A DNA stretch of 64,000 nucleotides from an uncultured Rhodopila sp. (GCA_903851415.1 CAINOE010000049.1:62001-126000), one strand, 5' to 3'; positions 54,033 to 63,477 are shown, counted from the first letter of the stretch. Translations and numbers: made by a program. Notes: a model not told the origin generated them from the sequence alone.

Positions 54033-56135
54033 TTAACCCATCTTTAGCACTAAACCGCTCGTTTTCTGCAACGAAAACGCATAACCCGCTGATGTCGCCC
54101 GCATCTGGTTCGGAACTTCGTTTGTAGTGCCATAATATTTTCGGGATCGCTTGACGCCGCCCGCCGCCGCTGCCAGCCTGCCGGCATGTTCATCCGCAAA
54201 ACCGCAACCAGGAACAAATCCACCAGCGAACCCTATGTCACCTTCCGCCTCGTCGCCTCGCAGCGCACCGGCCGCCGGGTCCGCCAGGTCACCCTGCTCA
54301 ACCTCGGCCGCCATTTCGACCTGCCGCCGGACGATTGGCCGCGGCTGTGCGGCCGCATCGACGCCTTGCTCGCCGGACAGGCCGGCCTGCTCGCCGAACC
54401 GCAGGCCATCGAAACCCTGGCGCAACGCTACGCCGCCCGCCTGCTCGCGGCCCGCGCGGAGGCTGAACCCGACGCCGCACCGCAACCGGCCCCGCCACCG
54501 CCCGTTCAACCGCAGACGCCCGCGCCGGACCCGCTCTACGCCGAGGTCGATATCGCCTCGTTGCAGCTCACCCGCCCGCGCTCGGCCGGCATCGAGGCCG
54601 CGGGTCTCGCCGCCATCGGCTGGCTCGGCATCGACCGCATCCTCGCCGATGCCGGCCTCAACGGCGTGCAGCGCAATGCCGCGGCCGGCCTGCTGATTGG
54701 CCGCATGGCCGCGCCCGGCAGCGAACTGGCCACCTGGCGCTGGCTGCGCGAGCGCAGCGCGCTCGGCGAGTTGCTCGGCGCCGACTTCGAAGCCATGCCG
54801 CTGATCCGCCTCTACCGCACCGCCGACCTGCTGCTGCGCCACCGCGAGGCGATCGAGGCGGCGCTGTTCGGCCGCATCCAGGACCTGTTCGGATTGCCGG
54901 TCAGCGTCACGCTGTATGATCTCACCAACACCTATTTCGAGGGGGATGCGGACGCCAACCCCAAGGCCGCGCGCGGCCGCTCCAAGGAGAAGCGCTCGGA
55001 CTGCAAGCTGGTCACCCTCGGCCTGGTGCTCGACGGCAGCGGCTTCGTGCGCCGCTCCCGGCTGTTCGCCGGCAATGTCGCCGAGGGATCGACGCTGCAG
55101 GCGATGCTCAAGGGCCTCGGCACCCCGCCCGGCGCGCTGGTCATCATGGATGCCGGCATCGCCACCGCCGCCAACATCGCCTGGCTCGGGGCGCAGGGCT
55201 ACCGCTACCTCGTGGTCAGCCGCGAGCGCACCCGCCGGTTCGATCCCGACCAATCGGTGCAGACCCTGACCGCATCGGACGAGATCGTGCGGATGCAGCG
55301 CGTCGTCAGCGAGGATGGCACGGAGGTCCGGCTGTATTGTTTGTCCGAGGGGCGCAAGGCCAAGGAAACCGCGATCTGCGACCGTTTCGCCGCCGCCTTC
55401 GAGGCCGGTCTGGGCAAGCTCGCCGCCGGCCTTGACAAGCCGCGCGGGACGAAGGCGCTGGCCGCCGTGCAGCAGCGCATCGGCCGGCTGAAGGAGAAGA
55501 GCCGCGGCATCGGCCAGCACTATGAGATCACGGTGACCCCGGATGAGGCCGGCAAGCTGGCCGGTTCGATCACCTGGAGCAAAACCCCGGTGGACGGCTC
55601 GAAGCTGACGCATCCCGGCGTGTGCTGCCTGCGCAGCAACGAAACCGCGTGGGACGCCGAGACCCTGTGGCACACCTACACCCGGCTGACCGATCTGGAG
55701 GCGGTGTTCCGCGGCCTGAAGTCGGAACTGGGGCTGCGTCCGGTGTTCCACCACACCGAGGACCGCACCGCGGGGCATTTGTTCATTACCGTACTGGCCT
55801 ATCAGTTGGTGCAGACGATCCGCCGCAGGCTGGAGGCGGCCGGCCGGTCGGTGTCGTGGATGCGGCTGCGCGAGGTGCTCTCGGTGCAGCAGCGGGTCAC
55901 GGCGACGTTCCGCCAGCGCGATGGCCGTGTTTTGCACGTGCGCAAGAGCACCGTCGCGGAGCCGGCGTTGCGCGCGGTCTATGACGCGCTGGGCATTGAT
56001 GCGGTGCCGGGAGGGGTCCGCAAAATGACCGTCTGAACCCCACAGCACGCGATTGTAGTGCCACTTGGGCTGCGGAGGAGGCGCAAGGTGCTGATAAGAC
56101 CGGAGGACTTTTGGTAGGCGCTAAAGATGGGTTAA
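54033..56135. mobile_element. Complete IS1634-like insertion sequence
   Basis: Left end TTAACCCATCTTTAGC (54033-54048) and right end GCTAAAGATGGGTTAA (56120-56135) are perfect 16-bp inverted repeats; 2103 bp in all. One transposase gene fills it. TTAA at each end could be a target duplication rather than part of the IR, since TTAA is its own complement; the bases outside (CCATGG and ATGCGA) do not match. TTGTAGTGCCA occurs inside both ends (near 54122 and 56053). Confidence 0.9.
54186..56036 (+). CDS. IS1634-family transposase
   Basis: 616 residues, DDE/RNase H fold of the IS4-like class with insert domain. Catalytic residues are in VTLYDLTNTYFEGD (first D), GALVIMDAGIATAANIAWLG (second D) and LEAVFRGLKSELGLRPVFHH (E); the YREK-like region is present. 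N-terminus MFIRKTATRNKSTSEPYVTF. The reading frame is intact, ends are intact, so the copy should be mobile. Confidence 0.92.
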   Translation: MFIRKTATRNKSTSEPYVTFRLVASQRTGRRVRQVTLLNLGRHFDLPPDDWPRLCGRIDALLAGQAGLLAEPQAIETLAQRYAARLLAARAEAEPDAAPQPAPPPPVQPQTPAPDPLYAEVDIASLQLTRPRSAGIEAAGLAAIGWLGIDRILADAGLNGVQRNAAAGLLIGRMAAPGSELATWRWLRERSALGELLGADFEAMPLIRLYRTADLLLRHREAIEAALFGRIQDLFGLPVSVTLYDLTNTYFEGDADANPKAARGRSKEKRSDCKLVTLGLVLDGSGFVRRSRLFAGNVAEGSTLQAMLKGLGTPPGALVIMDAGIATAANIAWLGAQGYRYLVVSRERTRRFDPDQSVQTLTASDEIVRMQRVVSEDGTEVRLYCLSEGRKAKETAICDRFAAAFEAGLGKLAAGLDKPRGTKALAAVQQRIGRLKEKSRGIGQHYEITVTPDEAGKLAGSITWSKTPVDGSKLTHPGVCCLRSNETAWDAETLWHTYTRLTDLEAVFRGLKSELGLRPVFHHTEDRTAGHLFITVLAYQLVQTIRRRLEAAGRSVSWMRLREVLSVQQRVTATFRQRDGRVLHVRKSTVAEPALRAVYDALGIDAVPGGVRKMTV

Positions 56136-56170
56136 ATGCGACATCAGAATGTGATGAGCTGTTGGAGGCG

Positions 56171-59100
56171 ATGATCGGATTTCCTCAGCGCGATGCGCAC
56201 GGGAATGCAAGTCATAAAGGTTCGGCCGGATCGCTTCCGGTTTCGCCGCCGGACTCCGGCCGGCGGCAGCCGCGCCGTGCCGGCCTCTCGCTGCGAGCCC
56301 GATTGCTGCTGCTGGTCGTCGCCAGCGTCGTCCCGCTCGTCTGCATGGGCGTGTTCCGGGAATACTGGGACTACCGGGTCGAGCGCGAGCAGGTTTACGA
56401 ACGCCTGCGGACCATGGCGCGCGGGATGGCCGTGGCGGTGGAGCGCGAGCTGCAGTTGCAGGTGTCGGCCCTGGAAACCCTGGCCACCTCGCCCGCCCTG
56501 CAAGCCGGCGACCTGACGCAGTTCGACAAGCAGGCGGCGGCTTTCCTGGCCCGCCAGCCGCCCGGTGCGGTACTGGGCCTGTCCGCGGCGGATGCGTTCC
56601 GGATACGCATGTACGGCCTGCCGGCGGACGCGCGGCCGCCGCTGTCGCACCGCGATCCGACCGCCGCGGGAACCGAGGTATTCGAGACGGGCCGACCCGT
56701 CGTCACCAACCTGCATATCGGACACTCGACCGGGCTTGCCGGGTTCAGCGTCGACGTTCCGGTGTTCCGCGACGGGAAGGTGGCGTACGACCTGTTCCTG
56801 CGGCTGCTGCCGGGGACCATGGCGGACCTGATCGCCCGGCAGCATCTGCCGCCGCAGACCATCATGACTGTTGTCGATAAAGCCGGCACGGTGATCGCCC
56901 GGGTTCCGAACGCCGACCGTTTTGTCGGGACCCACATTGTTCCCGAGCTATGGGCCGCGGTGGAAACCCATCAGGAGGGTATCGCCACCGTCCCGACCCT
57001 GGAAGGCGCGCCGGCCGTCGCCGCCTACACCCGAATAGAACCCTTCGGCTGGTCGGTCGTCGTCGGCGCGCCGGAAGAAGTGCTCCTGGCGCCGACGCGG
57101 GCGGCCATCGTGCATGTTGCCGAGGCCGGGCTGCTTGTTCTCGCGGTGGGCCTGGCGCTGGCGAGTTTCGCCGCCCGCCAGGTCACGCGCCCGATAGAGC
57201 ACCTTCGCCGCCTCGCCGCCGGCGGAGACCCGGCCGATCGGCGGGTGGCGGAGCCGACGGGGCTGCCGGAAACGGATTCCGTGGCCGACGCCCTCATGGC
57301 CGCGGCAGCCGATCGGCGGGAGGCCGCCAGAGCTTTGGCGGAAAGCGAGCAGCGCTTCCGGGCGTTGTTTGAGCGGGCATCGAGCGGGGCGGTCCTGCTG
57401 GATCCGGACACCACAAGGATCATCGACTGCAACGAGGCCGCCGCCGGCTTCGTCGGCTACACGGCGGAAGAATTCCGCCAATGCCGGATCACCGACTTCC
57501 GCCTCGGAACCAGCATGGAGCGGATCTTCGATATTTGCCGCTCGGTCGTCGCCGGACAGACCCTGCGCTACGAGGCCCGGGTGAAAGGGCGGCAAGGTCC
57601 GCGCGACCTGCTCGTGTCGGTGGGTCCTCTGGTGGTTGGCGGCCGGACCCTGGTGCTGCTCAACCAGATCGACGTAACCGATCTGCGCCGCGCCGAGGCG
57701 GGACTGCGAGTCAACGAGGAACGCCTGGAACTGGCGCGGCAAGGCGCCAATCTCGGCATCTGGGACTGGGATATCGTCGCCGACACGCTGACCTGGAGCG
57801 AGCACACCTGGTTCCTGCACGGCCTGGAGCCGCGGCCGGACGGACCGGCGCGGGAGGATTGGCGGCGGGCGCTCGACCCGGACGATCTGCCCCGCGTGCT
57901 GGATGAGCTGTATAGCGCAGTCGGTACACCGGGGCGGCAGTTCGCCACGGAGTACAATGTCGTCCTGCCGGACGGGTCGCTCCGCCGCCTGCTGGGCCGC
58001 GGTCAGATCATCCGCGCCCCCGATGGACGCGCCGTCCGCATCGTCGGCATCAACATGGACGTGACGGCCCGATACGAAGCCGAGAAGGCGCGCGACCGCC
58101 TGATCCACATGCTGGAGACCGAGCGCAGCCGGCTCGCCGACATCATCGAGGCCCTGCCCATCGGCGTCGGCATCGTCGACCGGTCCGGCTGGCTGACCCT
58201 CGGCAACCCGATCATGCAGGCCCTGACCGGACCGGTGATCCCGTCGATGGCGAACGGCCGCGCTGATCAATGGATCGCCTATCACCCGGACGGAAGCCGC
58301 GTTGCGGCGGAGGATTTCCCGATCGAACGGGCGTTGCGCGGCGAGACGGTGCTGCCGGGAGAGGAATTTCTCCACCGCGCGGCGGATGGCAGCGAAACCT
58401 GGATCACCGTCGGCAGCCTGCCGCTGCGGCGGGAAAACAACGAGGTGCAGGAGGTTCTCGCCATCCTGCAGGACGTCGATGCCGAGAAGCGCCTCAAGGA
58501 CGTGCAGCAGCAGACCAATGTCCGGCTGGAACAGCGGGTGCGGGAGGAAATGGCGGCGCGCGACGCGGCGCAGAAGCGGGCGGCGCATGCCGAGCGGCTG
58601 CAGGCGCTGGGACAGATCGCCGGCGGCATCGCGCACGACTTCAACAATGTGCTGCAGGCGGTGGCCGGCGGCGCCGCGCTGATCGAGCGGAAGCCGCAGG
58701 ATATCGACCGGGTCTTGCGCAATGCCAGGATGGTGGCGGATGCCGCGCGGCGCGGCGCGGCGATCACCAGCCGCCTGCTGGCATTCGCCCGGCGCGGCGA
58801 TCTGCGGGCGGAAAGCCTGGATGTGGGCGAGCTGCTGCACGACATGGGCGAGGTCCTGAGCCACACGCTGGGCGGATCGGTTGCCTGCAAGGTCAATGTC
58901 GCCCCGGACCTGCCGCCGCTGTTCGCCGATCGCGGGCAGCTTGAGACGGTGCTGGTGAATTTGGCGACGAATGCGCGGGATGCGATGCCGTCCGGCGGCA
59001 CGCTGACCCTGTCCGCCGAGGCCGAGGAAGTGACCGCCGCGATGCCAAATCTCAACGGCCTGCCGCCCGGCGGCTATGTGCGGATCGTCGTGGCGGACAC

Positions 59101-59734
59101 CGGCAGCGGGATGGACGGCACGGTCCTGGCGCGCGTCACCGAGCCGTTCTTCACCACCAAGGAAACCGGACGCGGCACCGGCCTGGGCCTGGCGATGGCG
59201 AAAGGCTTCGTCGAGCAGAGCGGCGGCGGACTTTCGATCGACAGCGCGGTGGGTCAGGGCACCAACGTCACCCTGTGGCTGCCTCAGCCAGCCGGGCGCG
59301 CTTTGGCTCAGGCGGCGCCGGCGGCTTCCGGAGCCGATGCGGAGAGCCGGACCGTGCTGCTGGTGGACGACGATGCGCTCGTTTGCGATGTGCTGGCAGC
59401 GTCGCTCGAGGATGCCGGCTATACGGTGCTGCGTTCATCTGCCGCACCGCTGGCGCTGGCCCGGCTGGCGGGCGGCGAGCGGGTGGATGTCGTCGTCTCC
59501 GACCTGACGATGCCGGGAATGGACGGTTTGACCCTGATCCGCGAGGCGCAGCGGCAGCGGCCGGGGCTGCCGGCGGTGCTGCTGACCGGGTATGCCGGCG
59601 ATGGTGCGGCGCTGGCTGTCGGCGGGGCGTTGAGCGGGTCGTTTTCGCTGCTGCGCAAGCCGGTGTCGGGGACACAGCTTGCCGACCGGATCACCGGGCT
59701 GCTGGCGTCGCGGAACGTGCCGGCGAGGGCCTGA
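56171..59734 (+). CDS. Large hybrid histidine kinase (dCache-like, 3 PAS, receiver)
   Basis: 1187 residues from ATG 56171. Membrane helix about 40-60 (LRARLLLLVVASVVPLVCMG), extracytoplasmic sensor, second helix about 320-340 (LLVLAVGLALASFAARQVTR), HAMP, PAS at about 395, 519 and 654, HisKA with GQIAGGIAHDFNNVLQAVAG near 810, ATPase domain (NARDAMPSGGTL; EPFFTTKETGRGTGLGLAMA), receiver from about 1060 with VLLVDDDALVCDVLAASLED, Asp in VVSDLTMPGMDGLT and FSLLRKPVSGTQLA. The frame runs back without a stop into the IS right end (to 56111); GGAGG is only 2 nt before the chosen ATG, so the start is uncertain. Its own promoter may have been displaced by the IS. Confidence 0.88.
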   Translation: MIGFPQRDAHGNASHKGSAGSLPVSPPDSGRRQPRRAGLSLRARLLLLVVASVVPLVCMGVFREYWDYRVEREQVYERLRTMARGMAVAVERELQLQVSALETLATSPALQAGDLTQFDKQAAAFLARQPPGAVLGLSAADAFRIRMYGLPADARPPLSHRDPTAAGTEVFETGRPVVTNLHIGHSTGLAGFSVDVPVFRDGKVAYDLFLRLLPGTMADLIARQHLPPQTIMTVVDKAGTVIARVPNADRFVGTHIVPELWAAVETHQEGIATVPTLEGAPAVAAYTRIEPFGWSVVVGAPEEVLLAPTRAAIVHVAEAGLLVLAVGLALASFAARQVTRPIEHLRRLAAGGDPADRRVAEPTGLPETDSVADALMAAAADRREAARALAESEQRFRALFERASSGAVLLDPDTTRIIDCNEAAAGFVGYTAEEFRQCRITDFRLGTSMERIFDICRSVVAGQTLRYEARVKGRQGPRDLLVSVGPLVVGGRTLVLLNQIDVTDLRRAEAGLRVNEERLELARQGANLGIWDWDIVADTLTWSEHTWFLHGLEPRPDGPAREDWRRALDPDDLPRVLDELYSAVGTPGRQFATEYNVVLPDGSLRRLLGRGQIIRAPDGRAVRIVGINMDVTARYEAEKARDRLIHMLETERSRLADIIEALPIGVGIVDRSGWLTLGNPIMQALTGPVIPSMANGRADQWIAYHPDGSRVAAEDFPIERALRGETVLPGEEFLHRAADGSETWITVGSLPLRRENNEVQEVLAILQDVDAEKRLKDVQQQTNVRLEQRVREEMAARDAAQKRAAHAERLQALGQIAGGIAHDFNNVLQAVAGGAALIERKPQDIDRVLRNARMVADAARRGAAITSRLLAFARRGDLRAESLDVGELLHDMGEVLSHTLGGSVACKVNVAPDLPPLFADRGQLETVLVNLATNARDAMPSGGTLTLSAEAEEVTAAMPNLNGLPPGGYVRIVVADTGSGMDGTVLARVTEPFFTTKETGRGTGLGLAMAKGFVEQSGGGLSIDSAVGQGTNVTLWLPQPAGRALAQAAPAASGADAESRTVLLVDDDALVCDVLAASLEDAGYTVLRSSAAPLALARLAGGERVDVVVSDLTMPGMDGLTLIREAQRQRPGLPAVLLTGYAGDGAALAVGGALSGSFSLLRKPVSGTQLADRITGLLASRNVPARA

Positions 59735-59808
59735 GCTGGCACGGGTTTTGCTGTTCGGGATGATTGCCGGACGCATTGCAGTAGCGCCCTTGGACCAGGA
59801 TCCCCGCC

Positions 59809-61152
59809 ATGAACAACCCCGCCGTGCCGCCGAAGCCGCCGTCTCCGCTGTATATGTCGTTGTTCGTACAGGTCGTCGCCGGGCTGCTGCTGGGAATCGT
59901 CCTCGGCATCGCGGCGCCGGGCTTCGCCACAGGACTAAAGTTCTTCAGCGATGCGTTCCTCAAGCTGATCTCGATGATCGTCGCGCCGATTGTGTTCTGC
60001 GTCGTCGTGCACGGGATCGCCGGCGCGGGGGACCTGAGGAAAGTCGGCCGTGTCGGCGGCAAGGCTTTGATCTACTTCGAGGTCATGACCACGGTCGCAC
60101 TGATCGTCGGCTTGCTGCTGGCGTTTCTGGTGGCGCCCGGCAAGGGCATGAACATCAACGTCGCCAATCTGGACAGCCACGCGCTGGCAAGCTACGCCGA
60201 CAACGCCCACAAGCTGCAGGGCGGCGGCATCGGCAGCTTCATCCTGAACATCATCCCGACGACCTCGTTCGACGCGCTGGCGCGCAACGACGTGCTGCAG
60301 GTGCTGTTCTTTGCCGTGATATTCGGCGTCAGCCTCGCTTTGGTGGAGGAGCGCGGCAAACCGGTGTCCGACATGATCGAATCGGTCTCGGTCGTGCTGT
60401 TCAGGGCGATGGGACTGATCGTTCGGCTGGCACCGCTGGGCGTATTGGGGGCGGTTGCCTATACCGTAGGCCAATACGGCGTTGGCTCGTTGCGGCAACT
60501 GATCTCCCTGGTCGCGCTGTTCTGGGTCGCGGTGGCGGTTTTCGTCGTCGTGGTGCTCGGCACGGTGATGCGGGTGGCCACCGGGCTGAACATCCTGCGC
60601 TTCCTGGCGTATTTCCGGGAGGAGCTGACGATCGTGCTGGCGACCGCCTCGTCCGACGCGGTGCTGCCGCAGATCATGCGCAAGCTGGAGCGGATGGGGG
60701 TTAAAGACTCCGTCGTCGGTTTGGTGGTGCCGACGGGGTATTCGTTCAACCTGGATGCGTTCTCGATCTATCTGACCCTGGCGACGGTGTTCATCGCGCA
60801 GGCGACCAATACGCCGCTGTCGTTCGGCGATCTGCTGCTGGTGCTGGGGATTTCCCTGGTGACGTCGAAGGGGGCGCACGGCGTACCGGGTTCGGCCATC
60901 GTCATCCTGGCCGCGACGCTGAACGCGGTGCCGGCGATTCCGGCGATCGGGCTGGTGCTTGTGCTGTCGGTCGATTGGTTTATCGGCATGGCGCGTGCCC
61001 TCGGCAACCTGATTGGCAACTGCGTCGCCACGGTGGTCATCGGCGCGTGGGAGGGCGATCTGGACGTCGCGCTTGCGCGCAAGGTGTTGCGAGGCGACAT
61101 AGAGGTGGACCTGACCGGGGATGTCGCGGCGGAGCCGGTTCCGGCGGAGTGA
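59809..61152 (+). CDS. dctA: C4-dicarboxylate/H+ (Na+) symporter DctA
   Basis: 447 residues. SLC1-type transporter for succinate, fumarate and malate, about eight membrane segments plus re-entrant loops. FLKLISMIVAPIVFCVVVHG, SFDALARNDVLQVLFFAVIF, ATASSDAVLPQIMRKLERMG, VVPTGYSFNLDAFSIYLTLA, SKGAHGVPGSAIVILAATLN and DWFIGMARALGNLIGN are the family motifs. Placed 74 nt after the large kinase on the same strand; the kinase may control it but does not look like DctB. Confidence 0.93.
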   Translation: MNNPAVPPKPPSPLYMSLFVQVVAGLLLGIVLGIAAPGFATGLKFFSDAFLKLISMIVAPIVFCVVVHGIAGAGDLRKVGRVGGKALIYFEVMTTVALIVGLLLAFLVAPGKGMNINVANLDSHALASYADNAHKLQGGGIGSFILNIIPTTSFDALARNDVLQVLFFAVIFGVSLALVEERGKPVSDMIESVSVVLFRAMGLIVRLAPLGVLGAVAYTVGQYGVGSLRQLISLVALFWVAVAVFVVVVLGTVMRVATGLNILRFLAYFREELTIVLATASSDAVLPQIMRKLERMGVKDSVVGLVVPTGYSFNLDAFSIYLTLATVFIAQATNTPLSFGDLLLVLGISLVTSKGAHGVPGSAIVILAATLNAVPAIPAIGLVLVLSVDWFIGMARALGNLIGNCVATVVIGAWEGDLDVALARKVLRGDIEVDLTGDVAAEPVPAE

Positions 61153-61247
61153 TCCGGCGTCACGATGGCGCGACATGGAGTTGCGGCGGGTGTGCGGAGC
61201 CGGCTGACGGCTGCATGGTCCGGCTCATTGATCAGCGGGAGATCAGA

Positions 61248-61685
61248 ATGCGCGTTACGTCGTCTCTGTTGGGCTTTGCCGCCCTGGCTGCGGCCGTTAT
61301 GCAGGGTCAGCCTGCCGGGGCGCAGTTGTTGGATCAGTTGAAAGGTGCCGCGGGATCGGGCCCGGGCAGCGGCACCGGCGGCGCGCTCGGCGGGCTTCCG
61401 TCGGTCAGCCAGGCCAGCCCGTCCAACACGGCCGGCGTGCTGCAATACTGCGTGCGCAATAACCTCGTCAGCGGCAGCGCGGCAACCGCGGTCAAGGATT
61501 CGGTTGTCGGCAAGGTGACCGGATCCGGACAGGGCGCGAACGATGCCGGCTTCAAGGCCGGCAACAACGGGCTGCTGCAAACCGGGAACGGTCAGAGCTT
61601 CAGCCTGAGCGGCAGCGGGGTGAAGGAGCAGGTTACGCATAAGGTGTGCGACATGGTGTTGCAGCACGCGAAGTCGTTGCTGTGA
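61248..61685 (+). CDS. DUF2501 (YjjA-like) exported protein
   Basis: 145 residues. Signal peptide (LLGFAALAAAVMQGQPAGA then QLLDQLKG). The mature protein contains GVLQYCVRNNLVSGSAATAV, KDSVVGKVTGSGQGANDAGF and VKEQVTHKVCDMVLQHAKSL, the DUF2501 pattern with two conserved Cys. Periplasmic, role unknown. ATG 61248 after GGGAGA. It follows dctA by 95 nt and could be cotranscribed. Confidence 0.85.
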   Translation: MRVTSSLLGFAALAAAVMQGQPAGAQLLDQLKGAAGSGPGSGTGGALGGLPSVSQASPSNTAGVLQYCVRNNLVSGSAATAVKDSVVGKVTGSGQGANDAGFKAGNNGLLQTGNGQSFSLSGSGVKEQVTHKVCDMVLQHAKSLL

Positions 61686-61755
61686 GGCTGGGCTGATTTT
61701 CCGGTGTGAATGACGGCGTCCTGTCATCAGGGCCGGATTGGCTCTGCCCATCGCT

Positions 61756-61962
61756 TTGGTAACACGGAGAAAGCGGGGAGGGCCACAGAGGCCACAGAGA
61801 TTTCCGGCGGTGCAGCGGACGAAGCCCGCGGACCCACAGCCCCGAGGTTGCGCCGGAAGCGCCGGGACAGTGGCCTGGATGAGTGGACCGGATGGCGCGC
61901 CGCGCCCACCCTGCCTTCTCTGTGTCCTCTGTGGCCCTCCTGCTTTTCTCTGTGTTAACAAG
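61756..61962. repeat. Long imperfect inverted repeat
   Basis: Left arm about 61756-61803 (GTAACACGGAGAAAGCGGG, GAGGGCCACAGAGGCCACAG) and right arm about 61914-61962, whose reverse complement reads TTAACACAGAGAAAAGCAGG, AGGGCCACAGAGGACACAGA. About 80% paired over 45 bp, spacer about 110 bp. GAGGGCCACAGAGG is identical in both. Could form a large hairpin. Not of the REP family. Confidence 0.75.
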
Positions 61963-62099
61963 AAAGACGGTCAGAACCGCTCAGTCCCATCCGAGGGGCA
62001 TCCTCGAGTTCGGGCTGAGCGGGCACGGCGTTGGTTCCGGCTGGCCGAATCGCCCAGCCCTATGGGAACTCTCCCGCTCATCCCGGCCAACCGCGCGGA

Positions 62100-62480
62100 G
62101 CTCCCCGGTCGAGGCGGAGGGGATCAGGCCGGACGAGCTCGAACCGCTGCCGGGCATCGCGAGGAAGCCGAGGTGCGGGAGGCAGCGGAACGGCGCCGCC
62201 TGGCGGAGCAACAGGCCCGGAAACACGGGCGGGCACGCCGGGACGCGCTGATCCGCCGCGGCAAGGCCGTCTGGCGGGAGATCGAGGCATCCAGCGCCAA
62301 GGGCTATAGCGCCGCCGCCTCGCTGCTGTCCGAGATGCGGGAGATTGCCGAGGAACGCGGACAAACGGCTGATTTTGCTCGCAGACTGGCTGGCATCCGC
62401 GAACGCCATGCGCGCAAGAAGCAGTTTCTGGTCCGGATCCGGGGTCTGGAACAGCACCAACCCGCTCCACGCCGCGCCGC
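62100..62480 (+). pseudogene. Decayed gene fragment with frameshift
   Basis: Frame 1 reads IRPDELEPLPGIARK to about 62163; then a shift into another frame reads EAEVREAAERRRLAEQQARK, RRDALIRRGKAVWREIEASS and SLLSEMREIAEERGQTADFA and RLAGIRERHARKKQFLVRIR, typical charged helical protein sequence, until it runs into the REP-like repeat at 62490. No intact start. Family not identified. Confidence 0.5.
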
Positions 62481-62489
62481 TGTTGTCTC

Positions 62490-62570
62490 TTCATGGCCCG
62501 GCTTGTCCCGGCCACAGCTCACGGCTCTTAATGCCATAGGTGGCCCGGAGATACCCGGGACGAGGCCATG
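62490..62570. repeat. REP-like repeat, imperfect
   Basis: TCATGGCCCGGCTTGTCCCG (62491 on) with a diverged partner GTGGCCCGGAGATACCCGGG (62540 on) and a final GAGGCCATGG. Same family as at 43553. Located between the gene fragment and the convergent DUF1178 gene. Confidence 0.7.
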
Positions 62571-62589
62571 GCGAGCAGGGAGAGCGCAA

Positions 62590-63090
62590 TCACCCGTCGG
62601 CGCGCGGCACCCAGGGAATGCGGCCGACATCGATCCCCTCATCGGCGAGGCTTTCCGCCTCCTCCGGGGTGGCTTCGCCGTAGATGCTGCGGGGCTCGCT
62701 TTCACCGTGGTGGATCTTCCGCGCCTCATCCGCGAAGTCCGGGCCGACATAGTCGCAGGTCTTCTCGACCTCCGCCCGGATGCGCTGAAGCACGGCCACC
62801 ACCTGCGCCGGCATGCGGCCGCCGGCCAGCTTCACCTCCGCGGGCACCCCGGCGGGCGCGTCAGCCGTTGCCGATGGGGCAGCCGCCGGCGGCTGCGGCG
62901 CTTCGACCGGGACCGGCAGGGACACGCGCCTGGCCACCGCCGGCGCCATCAGTGCGCGCTCGACTTCGATGCCGCCGCATTCCGGGCACTCGATCAGGCC
63001 GAGTTTCGCCTGCTGCTCGAACGTTGTGCTGTCCTTGAACCAGCCGTCGAAACCGTGGTCCTGGCTGCACCGCAACTGGTAGTGGATCAT
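62590..63090 (-). CDS. DUF1178-family protein
   Basis: 166 residues. N-terminal zinc-ribbon-like part: MIHYQLRCSQDHGFDGWFKD with LIECPECGG; a Pro/Ala-rich linker; C-terminal conserved block DYVGPDFADEARKIHHGESE, SIYGEATPEEAESLADEGID, RIPWVPRADG. This is the standard DUF1178 layout in alphaproteobacteria, where it lies near grxC. Function unknown. Downstream of grxC with 93 nt gap, so same operon is possible. Confidence 0.9.
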   Translation of the reverse strand: MIHYQLRCSQDHGFDGWFKDSTTFEQQAKLGLIECPECGGIEVERALMAPAVARRVSLPVPVEAPQPPAAAPSATADAPAGVPAEVKLAGGRMPAQVVAVLQRIRAEVEKTCDYVGPDFADEARKIHHGESEPRSIYGEATPEEAESLADEGIDVGRIPWVPRADG

Positions 63091-63183
63091 GCCTCGTCCT
63101 GACGGGAGCCAATCGTGTTACGCACCATGGCGCAATCTTGCACCCCCCGCCGAGAGTGCGCCAATGAAATTCCCCCGGGACAT

Positions 63184-63444
63184 TCACCCGGAGGCAAGCA
63201 AGGCATCCAGTTTGCCGGCGCGGTCCAATGCCATCAGGTCGTCGCACCCGCCGATGTGCCGGCCGTCGATGAAGATCTGCGGCGCGCTGGTGCGCCCGCC
63301 CGAGCGCCTCCGCGCTTCGGCCCGCTCCGGCGACCCGCCCGGCGCGTCGATCTCACGGAAGGCGACGCCTTTGCCGGCGAGAAGCTGCACGGCGCGTTCG
63401 CAGTACGGGCACCAGGGCTGCGTGTAAATCTCGATATCCGCCAT
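63184..63444 (-). CDS. grxC: Glutaredoxin 3
   Basis: 86 residues. MADIEIYTQPWCPYCERAVQ with active site CPYC; SAPQIFIDGRHIGGCDDLMA with the cis-Pro and GG glutathione-binding motif. Cytosolic thiol transferase reduced by glutathione. GTG at 63453 is an alternative start three codons earlier, but GAGGTG fits the ATG at 63444 better. Next to DUF1178 as in relatives. Confidence 0.92.
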   Translation of the reverse strand: MADIEIYTQPWCPYCERAVQLLAGKGVAFREIDAPGGSPERAEARRRSGGRTSAPQIFIDGRHIGGCDDLMALDRAGKLDALLASG

Positions 63445-63477
63445 CGTTTTCACCTCTTTGCGCCCATGTTGGGCAGG

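Noticed and set aside
54033..56048. 671-codon minus-strand frame across the IS
   Set aside because: Mirror of the transposase gene, starts and ends at the IS without RBS; IS1634-type elements carry one gene.
61738..63102. 454-codon + strand frame over the repeat zone and DUF1178
   Set aside because: It joins an inverted repeat, a gene fragment, a REP-like repeat and the antisense of DUF1178; only the part near 62160-62480 looks like former coding sequence.
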